Made by a program: the position numbers and the translations under genes
Notes under the pieces: model-generated
Databases searched by the model: none
What the model was told of the DNA's origin: nothing
What the model saw: only the letters and a program-made list of their open reading frames with translations
Assembly (NCBI RefSeq): GCF_001296025.1
Contig: NZ_LJHV01000008.1
Coordinates: forward strand, 620,001 to 684,000
DNA: 64,000 bases
Direction: 5' to 3'
From: Porphyrobacter sp. AAP60
GTDB taxonomy: Bacteria > Pseudomonadota > Alphaproteobacteria > Sphingomonadales > Sphingomonadaceae
In this document: positions 8,256-17,275 of the stretch, piece by piece
Layout: each line of letters begins with the position of its first letter
How positions within the stretch are numbered: the first letter of the stretch is position 1

Positions 8256-10088
8256 CTAGAGCGCCGCCGTTTCCCGTTCCAGCCACGCCAGATCATCGCC
8301 GGAAAGCTGCGGGGCGATAAGTGCGCGCACCTTGGCGTGATAGGCATCGACCCAGGCGATTTCGCTTTCGGTGAGCAGGGTCTTGTCGATCAGCTTGCGA
8401 TCCAGCGGCACGAAGGTCAGCGTTTCAAACCCGAGATAGCGGCCTTCCATCCCTTCAATCTGCCGTTCTTCCACCAGCACCAGATTCTCGATCCGGATGC
8501 CGAAGGCGTTCGCTTTGTAATAGCCCGGCTCGTTGGAAAGGATCATGCCTGCGAACAATTCCTGCCCGGTGCCGGCCTGCCCGCCCGAAGGCTTGGCAAT
8601 GCGCTGCGGGCCTTCATGCACGCCAAGGAAGCTGCCGACCCCGTGGCCGGTGCCGTGGGCGTAATCGACGCCTGCCTCCCAAAGATATTGCCGCGCCAGC
8701 ACATCGAGCTGACCGCCAACGGTGCCTTGCGGGAACACGGCGCAGTCAATCTGGATGTGGCCTTTCAGCACGCGGGTGAAGCGATCGCGCATTTCCGCCG
8801 TAGGTTCTCCCATGCCATCTGGCGTCCCAACCCACACGGTGCGGGTGATATCGGTGGTGCCGCCGCCTTGTCCGGCGGCATATTGTCCGCCCGAATCGAC
8901 GAGGTAGATCGAACCCGGCGGGATCGGGATATTGCTGTCGTCATCCACCTTGTAATGCGGCAGCGCGGCGTGGCCGGCGGCGGCGGAGATCGTATCGAAG
9001 GAAAGGTCACGCAGGGCCGGGTCTTCGGCGCGGAAGGCTTGCAGGCGCGCGGCGGCGGCAAGTTCGTCCACGCCGCCCTTCGGCGCTTCCACTTCCAGCC
9101 AGCGCAGGAAGCGGCTTACCGCTGCCCCGTCCCGCGCCTGCGCATCGCGGTGGCCCTGCTGTTCGACCGGGTTCTTGACCGCCTTGGCAAGGATCGTGGG
9201 ATCCTGTTTGAAGACGAACTTCGCGCCCCCGCTGCGCAGGGCCTGCGCAATGCCGACCACAGCGAATTCGGGATCGAGCGCAACGCTCTTGCCCGCAAGT
9301 TCGCCCGTCAGCGCTGTCTCGAACGCGGCGCGATCCCGCACGGTTACCGCATTGCCCAGATGGCGGACGAGTTCAGGCGTCACTTTTTCGGGCGCGATGA
9401 ACAGCTCGGCGCTGCCATCCTTGTGCGCGATCACATAGGACAGGGCGACGGGCGTGTGTGCGACATCATTGCCGCGGATGTTGAGCAGCCAGGCCACCGA
9501 ATCGAGCGCCGGGATCACCACCGCGTCATGGCCTTCGCGGGTCAGCCAATCGGCCACCGCCGCGCGCTTTTCGGCCGAGGATTGTCCTGCCTGGCGATCA
9601 TCGTGGACCATGGCAACCGCTGCCGAAGGTTCGGGCTGGTCGGCCCAGACTGTGTCTATCGGGTTGCTGTCCGCAGGCACCAGCGTGATGCCCTTGGGGT
9701 TAACGCGGCCCTCCAGCGCTTCGACCCAGGCCCAGGTGTGCAGCCACGGATCATAAGCCACCTTGGCCCCGTCGGCGCACACTTCGGCCAGCCACCCACC
9801 CAGGGTATCGGCAGGCACGCTCTTGTAATCGAACAGCTTTTCATCGACCTGATCGCGCACCTGCACGGTGTAGCGCCCGTCAACGAAGATTGCGGCATGA
9901 TCCAGCGTGACAGCGGCAAAGCCCGCCGATCCGCCGAATCCCGTCAGCCAGCGCAGCCGCTGGGCATAATCGCCGACATATTCGCTCATATGTTCATCGC
10001 TGATCGGGATGATGAAACCATCCACCCCGCGCCGCTTCAGCTCCTCGCGCAGGGCGGCAAGGCGGGCTTCGTGGGTTTGCATCAGCAT
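8256..10088 (-). CDS. Xaa-Pro aminopeptidase (aminopeptidase P, M24B)
   Basis: Cytosolic metallopeptidase that removes the N-terminal residue before proline. The 610-residue size and three-part layout match the long eukaryote-like aminopeptidase P: two creatinase-like N-terminal domains, then the pita-bread catalytic domain. Metal ligands appear in order: Asp in YLVDSGGQY and in GGTTDITRTV, His in HGTGHGVGSFLGVHEG, Glu in LSNEPGYYK, and Glu in the FETLTFVP region. The frame is open further upstream, but homology begins near the ATG at 10088 with LAALREELKRRGVDGFIIP. It diverges from the S9 peptidase gene 130 bp away. Confidence 0.92.
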   Translation of the reverse strand: MLMQTHEARLAALREELKRRGVDGFIIPISDEHMSEYVGDYAQRLRWLTGFGGSAGFAAVTLDHAAIFVDGRYTVQVRDQVDEKLFDYKSVPADTLGGWLAEVCADGAKVAYDPWLHTWAWVEALEGRVNPKGITLVPADSNPIDTVWADQPEPSAAVAMVHDDRQAGQSSAEKRAAVADWLTREGHDAVVIPALDSVAWLLNIRGNDVAHTPVALSYVIAHKDGSAELFIAPEKVTPELVRHLGNAVTVRDRAAFETALTGELAGKSVALDPEFAVVGIAQALRSGGAKFVFKQDPTILAKAVKNPVEQQGHRDAQARDGAAVSRFLRWLEVEAPKGGVDELAAAARLQAFRAEDPALRDLSFDTISAAAGHAALPHYKVDDDSNIPIPPGSIYLVDSGGQYAAGQGGGTTDITRTVWVGTPDGMGEPTAEMRDRFTRVLKGHIQIDCAVFPQGTVGGQLDVLARQYLWEAGVDYAHGTGHGVGSFLGVHEGPQRIAKPSGGQAGTGQELFAGMILSNEPGYYKANAFGIRIENLVLVEERQIEGMEGRYLGFETLTFVPLDRKLIDKTLLTESEIAWVDAYHAKVRALIAPQLSGDDLAWLERETAAL

Positions 10089-10218
10089 TTCAATGATCCT
10101 CGTCTGGCGGCGTCGGGCTGTATGGGCACTTGCCGCGCAGGAATGTGTCAGTAGAACCGCCAACATAGGCCCAAAGCCTGCATCTTTCCACCCGGACGCA
10201 TTACAGGGACAACCGCAT

Positions 10219-12435
10219 ATGACCCGCCCGATCAGCATTCTGGCCCTTGCTACCGCACTTGCCGCCACCACCTTTGCGCCAGCCGCCGCGAACACCACTC
10301 GAGAGGATTCAACCCGCGTGACCACATCTGCCGCCGCTGTTTCTGCTGCATCTGACATCAAGCCTCCGGTCGCGGAAAAGCGCCCGCATTCCTACACCCA
10401 CCACGGGATCACCATCGAAGACCCGTACGACTGGCTGTATGACAAGTCCTATCCGGTGGTGGATGACGAGGATGTGCTCGATTACGTAAAGGCCGAAAAC
10501 GCCTATTTCGAAGCCAAGATGGCCGCGCAGGAGCCGCTGACCGAGGCGCTGTTCACCGAAATGCGCGCCCGCATCAAGGAAGACGACAGCACCGTTCCGC
10601 AGAAAGATGGCGAGTTCCTCTACTGGAGCGAGTTCGAGGAAGGCGCGCAGTATCGCAAGCACTGGCGCAAGCCCGTTGCCGGCGGCGAAGACGAGTTGCT
10701 GATCGACGAGAACCAGTTGGCCGAGGGACAGGAATATTTCCGCCTCGGCGCGGCCTCGATCAGCCAGAACGGCAGGTATCTCGCCTATTCGACCGATACC
10801 AGTGGCGGCGAGCGTTATACCGGGCGGATCAAGGATTTGCAGACCGGCGAGCTTCTGCCCGATGTGCTGGAAAACCTGCGCGGTGATCTGGTTTGGGTCG
10901 CGAATGACACCGCGCTGGTCTACGGCCCCTCGACCGAGGAATGGCGCACGCTGGAGGCCAAGCTGCACGTGATCGGCACGCCGGTGGAAAGCGACGTCAC
11001 GCTTTACAAGGAAGAAGACCAGTCCTTCGGCGTCGGCACCGGGCTGACCGCGCAGGAAGACTGGCTGGTTATCGCCACCGGCGACAACGAGACAAGCGAA
11101 GTTCGCCTCGTGCCTGCCGCCAACCCCACCGCTGAACCGATTCTGGTGAAGGCGCGCAAGAAAGGCGTCGAATATTCGGTCGATGTCCGCGACGGGGAAT
11201 TGTGGGTGTGGACCAATGACGACCACATCAACTTCCGCCTCGCCAAGGCGAAGCTGGAAACGCCGGGCGACTGGCAGACCGTGATCGCCGGGTCGGACGA
11301 ATTCTATCTGACCGGGTTTGATCTGTTCAAGGATTTCTACGTCACCGAAGGGCGGTTGAACGGGCTCGACCAGATCCAGTTGCGCCAATATGGCGATCCG
11401 GCGAAAATCACGCCGATCACCTTCCCCGAGGCCAGCTATACTGCGGGTCTTTCGAACAATCCCGAATATGACATGAAAAAGCTGCGGCTGTCGTACCAGA
11501 GCATGGTCACGCCCGGCACGGTGTTCGATTACGACGTGGCGACCAGCGGGCTGGAAACCCTGAAGACGCAGGAAATCCCCAGCGGTTACGACGCCAATCT
11601 CTACACGACCGAACGCCTGACCGTTCAGGCACGTGACGGGACGATGGTTCCCGTCAGCATCGTAATGCGCAAGGATCGCGCCGAAATCCTGAAGAAAGCC
11701 GGGATCGAAGGGCCGGGGCCGCTGCATCTTTATGCTTACGGCGCCTATGGCTATGCCATCCCGCCGGGCTTTTCGACCTCGCGGCTCAGCCTTGTGGATC
11801 GCGGGTTCGCCTACGCCATCGCGCACATCCGCGGCGGCGATGATCTGGGGCGGCGCTGGTATCTGCAAGGCAAGATGTTCGAACGCACCAACACCTTCAA
11901 CGATTTCGTCGATGCCGGGCGCGGATTGATCGCGCAGGGCTACACTGCCGAAGGCATGGTGACGGCCAGCGGCGGATCGGCCGGCGGCGAGCTGATGGGG
12001 GCGATCATCAATCAGGACCCCGCGCAATATGGCGCGATTGTTGCCCACGTGCCGTTTGTCGATGTGCTGAACACCATGCTCAACGAAAAACTGCCGCTGA
12101 CGCCGGGCGAATGGCAGGAATGGGGCAACCCGATCACCGACAAGGCGGCGTTCGCCTATATGCTGTCCTATTCGCCCTATGATCAGGTGGTGGCCAAGGA
12201 TTACCCGCCAATGCTGGTGACCGCAGGCCTCAACGATCCCCGCGTGACCTATTGGGAACCGGCCAAGTGGGTCGCCAAGCTGCGTGATGTGAAGACCGAC
12301 GACAACCTGCTGCTGATGAAGACCAACATGGGCGCAGGCCACGGTGGGCAGTCCGGGCGCTGGAACAGCCTCAAGGAAACGGCGGAGGAATTCGCCTTCA
12401 TCCTGTGGCAGATGGGGATGGCGCCGAAGGAGTGA
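10219..12435 (+). CDS. Exported S9-family prolyl oligopeptidase / oligopeptidase B-like serine peptidase
   Basis: Cleaves short peptides; the signal peptide (residues 1-24, ending in PAAAN) indicates periplasmic location, unlike cytosolic oligopeptidase B. 738 residues: an N-terminal beta-propeller (about 55-460) and a C-terminal alpha/beta hydrolase. The nucleophile is in TASGGSAGGELMG; the acid is in VTAGLNDPRVTYWEP and the His in NMGAGHGGQSGR. YDWLYDKSYPVVDDEDVL near the start is the usual S9A opening. The ATG at 10219 follows an ACAGGGA site. The promoter region is shared with the divergent aminopeptidase gene; both act on peptides. Confidence 0.93.
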   Translation: MTRPISILALATALAATTFAPAAANTTREDSTRVTTSAAAVSAASDIKPPVAEKRPHSYTHHGITIEDPYDWLYDKSYPVVDDEDVLDYVKAENAYFEAKMAAQEPLTEALFTEMRARIKEDDSTVPQKDGEFLYWSEFEEGAQYRKHWRKPVAGGEDELLIDENQLAEGQEYFRLGAASISQNGRYLAYSTDTSGGERYTGRIKDLQTGELLPDVLENLRGDLVWVANDTALVYGPSTEEWRTLEAKLHVIGTPVESDVTLYKEEDQSFGVGTGLTAQEDWLVIATGDNETSEVRLVPAANPTAEPILVKARKKGVEYSVDVRDGELWVWTNDDHINFRLAKAKLETPGDWQTVIAGSDEFYLTGFDLFKDFYVTEGRLNGLDQIQLRQYGDPAKITPITFPEASYTAGLSNNPEYDMKKLRLSYQSMVTPGTVFDYDVATSGLETLKTQEIPSGYDANLYTTERLTVQARDGTMVPVSIVMRKDRAEILKKAGIEGPGPLHLYAYGAYGYAIPPGFSTSRLSLVDRGFAYAIAHIRGGDDLGRRWYLQGKMFERTNTFNDFVDAGRGLIAQGYTAEGMVTASGGSAGGELMGAIINQDPAQYGAIVAHVPFVDVLNTMLNEKLPLTPGEWQEWGNPITDKAAFAYMLSYSPYDQVVAKDYPPMLVTAGLNDPRVTYWEPAKWVAKLRDVKTDDNLLLMKTNMGAGHGGQSGRWNSLKETAEEFAFILWQMGMAPKE

Positions 12436-12451
12436 CCGAGCCCCTCGCGCC

Positions 12452-12515
12452 CCGTTCGTGTCGAGCGTAGGCGAGACACCCTTCTCGGCCTCTCGACTTC
12501 GCTCGAGGCGAACGG
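12452..12515. repeat. REP-like inverted repeat, copy 1
   Basis: Left arm CCGTTCGTGTCGAGCG (12452-12467) and right arm CGCTCGAGGCGAACGG (12500-12515) are 14/16 complementary. The left half also folds by itself (GTGTC with GACAC). It lies between the S9 peptidase and the thioesterase genes and may act as an intergenic hairpin. Copy 2 is at 12931-13028. Confidence 0.75.
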
Positions 12516-12523
12516 AGACACCT

Positions 12524-12922
12524 ATGACCCACCGCTTCACCCGCACCTACGTGGCCGAGCCGCAGCACATCGACGCGCTCGGCCATGTCAACAATACCGT
12601 GTGGGTGCAGTGGATTCAGGACATGGCCACCGCGCATTGGGACACGGCGGCGCGGCCCGAGGATCGCGCTGCGTTCTTCTGGGTCGTGGTGCGGCACGAG
12701 ATCGATTATCGCGGCAATGTGTCCGAGGGCGAAAGCGTCACCGCCACGACATGGATCGAAGGCCCGGCGATGGGCGCGAAGTCGCTCCGCCGCGTGGAAT
12801 TCGCCGATGCGAGTGGCAAGCGCCTCGTCAGCGCGGCGACCACCTGGGCGATGCTCGACAAGGCGACCGGACGGCTGGCGCGGGTGCGGCCCGAAGTGCT
12901 GGCGCCGTTTTTGGGCGAATAG
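12524..12922 (+). CDS. Acyl-CoA thioesterase of the 4HBT hot-dog family (YbgC/FadM-like)
   Basis: 132 residues, the usual length. HIDALGHVNNTVWVQWIQD at residues 15-33 holds the catalytic Asp17 and the GHVNN motif of 4-hydroxybenzoyl-CoA-type thioesterases; FFWVVVRHEIDYRGNV follows. It hydrolyses acyl-CoA to free acid and CoA, but the preferred chain is unknown. The frame is open upstream through the repeat; the family start and ATG at 12524 behind GGAGAC decide the start. The gene is enclosed by two REP-like palindromes. Confidence 0.9.
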   Translation: MTHRFTRTYVAEPQHIDALGHVNNTVWVQWIQDMATAHWDTAARPEDRAAFFWVVVRHEIDYRGNVSEGESVTATTWIEGPAMGAKSLRRVEFADASGKRLVSAATTWAMLDKATGRLARVRPEVLAPFLGE

Positions 12923-12930
12923 CTTGATCC

Positions 12931-13028
12931 CGTTCGTCCTGAGCTTGTCGAAGGACTGCCGTTCCTTTCGCGACGTGCGCCCGACATCGAAGTGAAGAAC
13001 AGCCCTTCGACAAGCTCAGGGTGAGCGG
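12931..13028. repeat. REP-like inverted repeat, copy 2
   Basis: Arms TCCTGAGCTTGTCGAAGGACTG (12937-12958, 22 nt) and 13000-13021 are complementary at 20 of 22 positions. Each arm also folds on itself (GTCC with GGAC on the left, CCCT with AGGG on the right). The outer CCGTTCGT is shared with copy 1. It sits between convergent thioesterase and diguanylate cyclase genes and may also terminate both. Confidence 0.8.
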
Positions 13029-13050
13029 AATTGGGTTAAATCTCCCAGAT

Positions 13051-14799
13051 CTAAGCCGCGCGTTCCCGCTTGCGTTCAGGCGGGGCCTTGGTGAACACGG
13101 TCAGGCGTTCATAGGCGAGACGGTTCCGGCCGCTCGCCTTGGCTTCATACATCAGCGCATCGGCGCGGGCGTAGAATTCGGCGAAGGCCATCTTGTGGCG
13201 GCGCGCTTCGGACAGCATCACCACGCCCATGCTGGCGGTAACCGGCAGATCGAGACCCGGCACCTGCTTTGACACCCGCATCGTGATTGCCTGCCGCAGC
13301 GCTTCGGCCCGTTCCAGCGTGCGTTCGCCGCGCAGCAGCACCACGAATTCCTCGCCCCCCAGCCGCACCGCAATCGAATCGCGGTCGGTTCCGGCCCTGA
13401 TCGCATCGGCGCACGCCACCAGCGCGGCATCGCCGACCTGATGGCCGTGCAGATCGTTGATCGCCTTGAACCGGTCGAGATCGACCAGCGCGAAGGTATC
13501 GAAGCCCTGCGCCACCAGCTCGTCGAACCGCGCCTCGATAGCGCGGCGGTTCATCAATCCGGTCAGCGAATCGCGGGTGGAAATCTGCTCCAGCATCCGC
13601 GCCTCGGTCAGCGCGGCGTCGCGTTCGTGGCGCAGCGCGAGGAAGCGGTCGGCAATCGCAAGGCTGATCACGATCACCTCGATCCCGACCGCGACGTACA
13701 GCATCTGGTCAAAGCTCTGCGGCGCGACATGCCAACCCAGCCCGCGCAGCAGCCGTTCGACCGAAGCGATGATGATCGGCGCCCACGCCACTGCGATGAA
13801 GCGGGCGGAACGGCTGCCATGCACCAGCGCTTCGATCAGCGCGGCGGTGATCACCACGATGAAGGGGATATAGGTGACGAAATAGGCCCAGTCGTCAAAC
13901 GGCTGGGTCATATCCAGTTGCAAGGCGAAGAACCCCGGCACCGCGATGGTGAAATATCCGGTCGCCAGCGTCAGCCGCCGCATCAGCCGCGATTGGGCAC
14001 CGTGTTCGAGGAAATGGGCGAGGAACAGCGCCGATAGCCCGCCGCCAAATGCGTACGACAGCGGCGCCATCACCGCCATCACCGCTATCGGGACAGAGGC
14101 GATGGTCGAAACCAGCCCGCCTGCAAACAGCACATAAGTCATCATCGCGCCGACGATCCCCGCGTGCAGCACCACGAACCTGTCGCGCAGCACGAGGAAG
14201 AAGCTGATGTCGAACAACAGCGGCAACACCAGCATGCCCATCACGAAGGCCAGCAGCACCAGGCTGATCTGCGGCCATTGCGCGCGGCGGCTGTCATGGG
14301 TGATGCGCGCCTCGGTCAGCAGCGGCACCGAATGGGGCGCTTCGATCCGGACGAGCAGCATCGCGGTATCGGGCGTGATCCGAGGCAGCGCCATGCCGAA
14401 CACCGGCCCTGCGGCAAAGGGCATGCCATCGGCCTCGGTCAGGCGCAGGCTGCGGGTGGTGCCATCGCGGTCAACCGCATGGAAAGTGATCGTTTCAAAC
14501 CGCGCAACGCGGCTGAAGAATTGCCGGGGCAGCTCTTCGCCCTGCCAGCTACCGGAATCGAACCGCAGCCACGCCGCAGGCACGCCCGATTGCCAGCCTT
14601 TGGCCGAACAGGTCCACACGGGTTGCGTAAGCATGTCCTGCAAGGTGCGATCCGCCCCGGTGGAAGCGTGGCAGACAGGGGCGAAACTGGGCAGCGCCCC
14701 GTCAGCCGCATCGTCAGCCGCAGCGGCAGGCCGGGCGACAAATATCGCCAGCAGCAATATCGCCGTGCATAACCGGATCAGAAGGCGCAACCGTCCCAT
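13051..14799 (-). CDS. Membrane diguanylate cyclase with 7TM sensory region (GGDEF)
   Basis: Makes cyclic di-GMP. 582 residues: signal peptide (1-27), an extracytoplasmic region of about 160 residues with beta-rich text like the 7TMR-DISM extracellular domains, seven or so membrane helices (about 185-395), a short linker, and a GGDEF domain. The active-site loop is GGEEF at 481-485; STRDSLTGLMNRRAIEARF and DLDRFKAINDLHGHQVGD are the other hallmarks, so it should be active. The inhibitory RxxD site five residues ahead of GGEEF is not present (the four residues there are DRDS). It diverges from the pstS-like gene. Confidence 0.9.
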   Translation of the reverse strand: MGRLRLLIRLCTAILLLAIFVARPAAAADDAADGALPSFAPVCHASTGADRTLQDMLTQPVWTCSAKGWQSGVPAAWLRFDSGSWQGEELPRQFFSRVARFETITFHAVDRDGTTRSLRLTEADGMPFAAGPVFGMALPRITPDTAMLLVRIEAPHSVPLLTEARITHDSRRAQWPQISLVLLAFVMGMLVLPLLFDISFFLVLRDRFVVLHAGIVGAMMTYVLFAGGLVSTIASVPIAVMAVMAPLSYAFGGGLSALFLAHFLEHGAQSRLMRRLTLATGYFTIAVPGFFALQLDMTQPFDDWAYFVTYIPFIVVITAALIEALVHGSRSARFIAVAWAPIIIASVERLLRGLGWHVAPQSFDQMLYVAVGIEVIVISLAIADRFLALRHERDAALTEARMLEQISTRDSLTGLMNRRAIEARFDELVAQGFDTFALVDLDRFKAINDLHGHQVGDAALVACADAIRAGTDRDSIAVRLGGEEFVVLLRGERTLERAEALRQAITMRVSKQVPGLDLPVTASMGVVMLSEARRHKMAFAEFYARADALMYEAKASGRNRLAYERLTVFTKAPPERKRERAA

Positions 14800-14944
14800 G
14801 CGAAACAGATTACAGGCAAGCCCTTACGATGCTGTTAAGCCGGAAATCTCCATTTTGGAGGAAATCCTATCCAAGTCAGATGCTTGATCGAGTTGTTGCG
14901 AATGTTGCAACCCACGAAATTTTCCTCCGGCCACAGTTGCTGAA

Positions 14945-14962
14945 TTCGTCACATTCCTGTCA
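14945..14962 (+). promoter_or_regulatory. Pho-box-like direct repeat upstream of the PstS-like gene
   Basis: TTCGTCA (14945-14951) and CCTGTCA (14956-14962) are spaced at an 11-bp period, the layout of PhoB half-sites (consensus CTGTCAT with 4-bp spacers). It ends 46 bp before the start codon. Phosphate-starvation control is inferred from this pattern plus the gene product. Confidence 0.5.
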
Positions 14963-15008
14963 TGAATAACGCCTAGCGCGCCAGTAATCTGCATGATCGG
15001 GGTCAACC

Positions 15009-16070
15009 ATGTCTTACCGCACCACCAAGCCTTCTGTCCGCATAGCCGCGCTCGCGCTGGCAAGCCTTGCCCTTGCTGCCTGCGATGGCGGCGGCGGCGG
15101 CGCGCGCACTTCGGTGCATGCGGTGGGGTCATCGACGGTCTATCCCTTTGCCAAGCTGGTGGCGGAAAACTTCGCCCGGTCGAACACAGAAAGCCGTTCG
15201 CCGCTGATCGAATCCACCGGCACCGGCAATGGAATCAACCTGTTCTGTTCGGGCGTTGGCCCCAACACGCCTGACATGGCCAACGCATCGCGCCGGATGA
15301 AGGAATCCGAATTCGATGCCTGCGCAGCCAACGGGGTGACCGAGATTGTCGAACTGCAAGTCGGCCTTGATGGGATCGCCTTTGCCTCGCGTCAGGGCGG
15401 GATCATGCTCAACCTGTCGCCCGAAACGGTCTACAAGGCACTGGCCGCCAAGCCGTTCGGCAAGGACCAGACCGCCAAGACCTGGAAGGATGTCGATCCG
15501 GCGCTGCCCGCTGAACCGATCCTCGTTTATGGCCCGCCCAGCACTTCGGGCACCCGCGATGCGCTGAAGGAACTGGTGCTGGAAGTCGGCTGCAACACCG
15601 ATCCGGCCATGAAGGCGCTGAAAGACAGCGACGAAAACCAGTACAAGCAGGTCTGCACCGAAGTGCGCAATGATGGCGGCTATGTCGATCAGGGCGAACA
15701 GGATAACCTGATCGTGCAGAAGATCGTCGGCAATCCCAAGGCGGTGGGCATTTTCGGCTTTTCCTACCTCGAAGGCAATCTTGACAAGGTTCAGGGCCTG
15801 CCGATGAACGGGGTTGATCCGACGTATGATAACATCACCAGTTTCGCCTATCCGGGCGCGCGGGCGATGTATGTCTATGTCAAGAAGGCGCATATGCGCG
15901 CGATCCCGGGCCTTGGCGCGTTTCTGGGCGAATGGGCCAAAAGCTGGGACAAGGATGGCCCGCTCGCCAAGATCGGGATGGTCGCCATGCCCGCTGACGC
16001 GATGGCCGCCAACGCCGCCAAGGTGACCGAACTGCCGCTGCTGACCAAGGCCGATCTCGCCGCGAAGTAA
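15009..16070 (+). CDS. PstS-family phosphate-binding lipoprotein
   Basis: Periplasmic phosphate receptor. 353 residues; lipobox LALAAC places the lipidated Cys at residue 25. The phosphate-binding opening VGSSTVYPFAKLVAENF and the second site PSTSGTRDALKEL are typical of PstS. Genes for PstC, PstA and PstB are not adjacent: the next gene is a DUF2157 membrane protein. It may feed a transporter encoded elsewhere, or serve sensing (inference). A Pho-box-like repeat stands upstream. Confidence 0.88.
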   Translation: MSYRTTKPSVRIAALALASLALAACDGGGGGARTSVHAVGSSTVYPFAKLVAENFARSNTESRSPLIESTGTGNGINLFCSGVGPNTPDMANASRRMKESEFDACAANGVTEIVELQVGLDGIAFASRQGGIMLNLSPETVYKALAAKPFGKDQTAKTWKDVDPALPAEPILVYGPPSTSGTRDALKELVLEVGCNTDPAMKALKDSDENQYKQVCTEVRNDGGYVDQGEQDNLIVQKIVGNPKAVGIFGFSYLEGNLDKVQGLPMNGVDPTYDNITSFAYPGARAMYVYVKKAHMRAIPGLGAFLGEWAKSWDKDGPLAKIGMVAMPADAMAANAAKVTELPLLTKADLAAK

Positions 16071-16120
16071 GCAAGTAACGCCGATTGCGCCTTGGGAGAC
16101 AAGCGGATAGCGTGCCGGCC

Positions 16121-17275
16121 ATGAGCGCGCGCAAGATTGTCTCCTGGCACGAAGCCGGCCTGATCGACGCTGTCACGCGTGACCGGCTGATCGCTTACGA
16201 AGCCGCCCATGCGCGCCCGCTGGCGCTGTGGGCAGTTTCCGGCATCGGCGCATTGGCGATCGGGCTGGGGCTGGTATCGGTGATCGCTGCCAATTGGGAA
16301 GCCATTCCGGGCCACGTGCGGCTGGGCGTGCATTTCGCGTTGATCGTCGCTGCGCTGCTGGCGCTGGCCTGGCGCGAGGCGCGCATCGCTGCGGCATCGC
16401 CGTGGGCGGTGGAAGCGCTGCTGTTCACCGCCGCCGCGCTGGGCCTCACCTTCTTCGGGCACCTCGGGCAGGTTTACCAGACCTCCTCTCCGCTGTGGCA
16501 GCCGCTGGGGCTGTGGCTGGCGCTGTTCGCGCCGCTGCTGCTGGTGATGGGGCGCAGCTGGCCCGCCGCGCTGGCCGTGCTGGGCGGGGCTGTGTGGTGC
16601 GCGTGGGAATACACCACCGCCATGACCGGTTATGGCAGGGTGCGCGATCCGGGTTTCGTGTGGCAGATGTGGCTCGGCTTTGTCATCGCCCTTCCGGTGG
16701 CCTTTGCACCCTTTGCCGCATGGCTGCGCGCCCGCAGCCAGCGCCCCGATTTCTGGCGGCGGCTGGAGCAATTGGCGCTGGCCTATGCGGTTGCCGGGGC
16801 ATCCTTCGCCTGCGCGCTCGCCAGTGTCGGCGGGTTCGGTGATGGCGGCATCTTCAACAGCGGCATTATCACTCTGGCGAGCGGCAGCACCGCGCTGCTG
16901 ACCGGCATTGCGCTTGTGCCGGTGCGGCCCGGCACATCGGGGCGCATGGCGGGCGCGATCATCGCAGGCGCCGGGCTTGTCATGCTTCTGGCGCCTGTCA
17001 CCGACGATCTATCCGTCCTCGCCGCCGCGCTGTTCATGGCGCTGTGGATCGGCATCGCCGCCGCCGCGCTGGTGGCGGGCTGGCGCGGGGTCTTCCAGCT
17101 GAGCGTGGCGGTGATCGCGCTGCGGCTGATCATCCTCAGCTTCGAACTGGCAAGCGATCTGCTGCTGAGCGGGTTCGGCCTGATCCTTTCGGGCGTGCTG
17201 ATCCTTGGCGTGGCATGGGCTGCGCTGCGGGTATCCAAGACCTTTGCTCCGCCAAACGAAGGGGAGGAGGCATGA
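16121..17275 (+). CDS. DUF2157 membrane protein
   Basis: 384 residues. The first about 60 residues are soluble with the DUF2157 pattern (IVSWHEAGLIDAVTRDRLIAY), followed by around nine to ten hydrophobic helices from residue 50 onward. Function unknown; the family often sits next to a GDYXXLXY protein, as it does here with a four-base ATGA overlap. ATG 16121 gives the family start, but GTG at 16112 is better placed behind the GGGAG at 16094 and is an alternative. Confidence 0.85.
   Translation: MSARKIVSWHEAGLIDAVTRDRLIAYEAAHARPLALWAVSGIGALAIGLGLVSVIAANWEAIPGHVRLGVHFALIVAALLALAWREARIAAASPWAVEALLFTAAALGLTFFGHLGQVYQTSSPLWQPLGLWLALFAPLLLVMGRSWPAALAVLGGAVWCAWEYTTAMTGYGRVRDPGFVWQMWLGFVIALPVAFAPFAAWLRARSQRPDFWRRLEQLALAYAVAGASFACALASVGGFGDGGIFNSGIITLASGSTALLTGIALVPVRPGTSGRMAGAIIAGAGLVMLLAPVTDDLSVLAAALFMALWIGIAAAALVAGWRGVFQLSVAVIALRLIILSFELASDLLLSGFGLILSGVLILGVAWAALRVSKTFAPPNEGEEA

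Noticed and set aside
6546..10154. 1202-residue plus-strand open frame
   Set aside because: Antisense to the coiled-coil membrane protein and aminopeptidase genes, both with clear family or compositional evidence; high-GC DNA often leaves such frames open.
10309..12546. 745-residue minus-strand open frame
   Set aside because: Antisense to the S9 peptidase gene, which has an intact catalytic triad.
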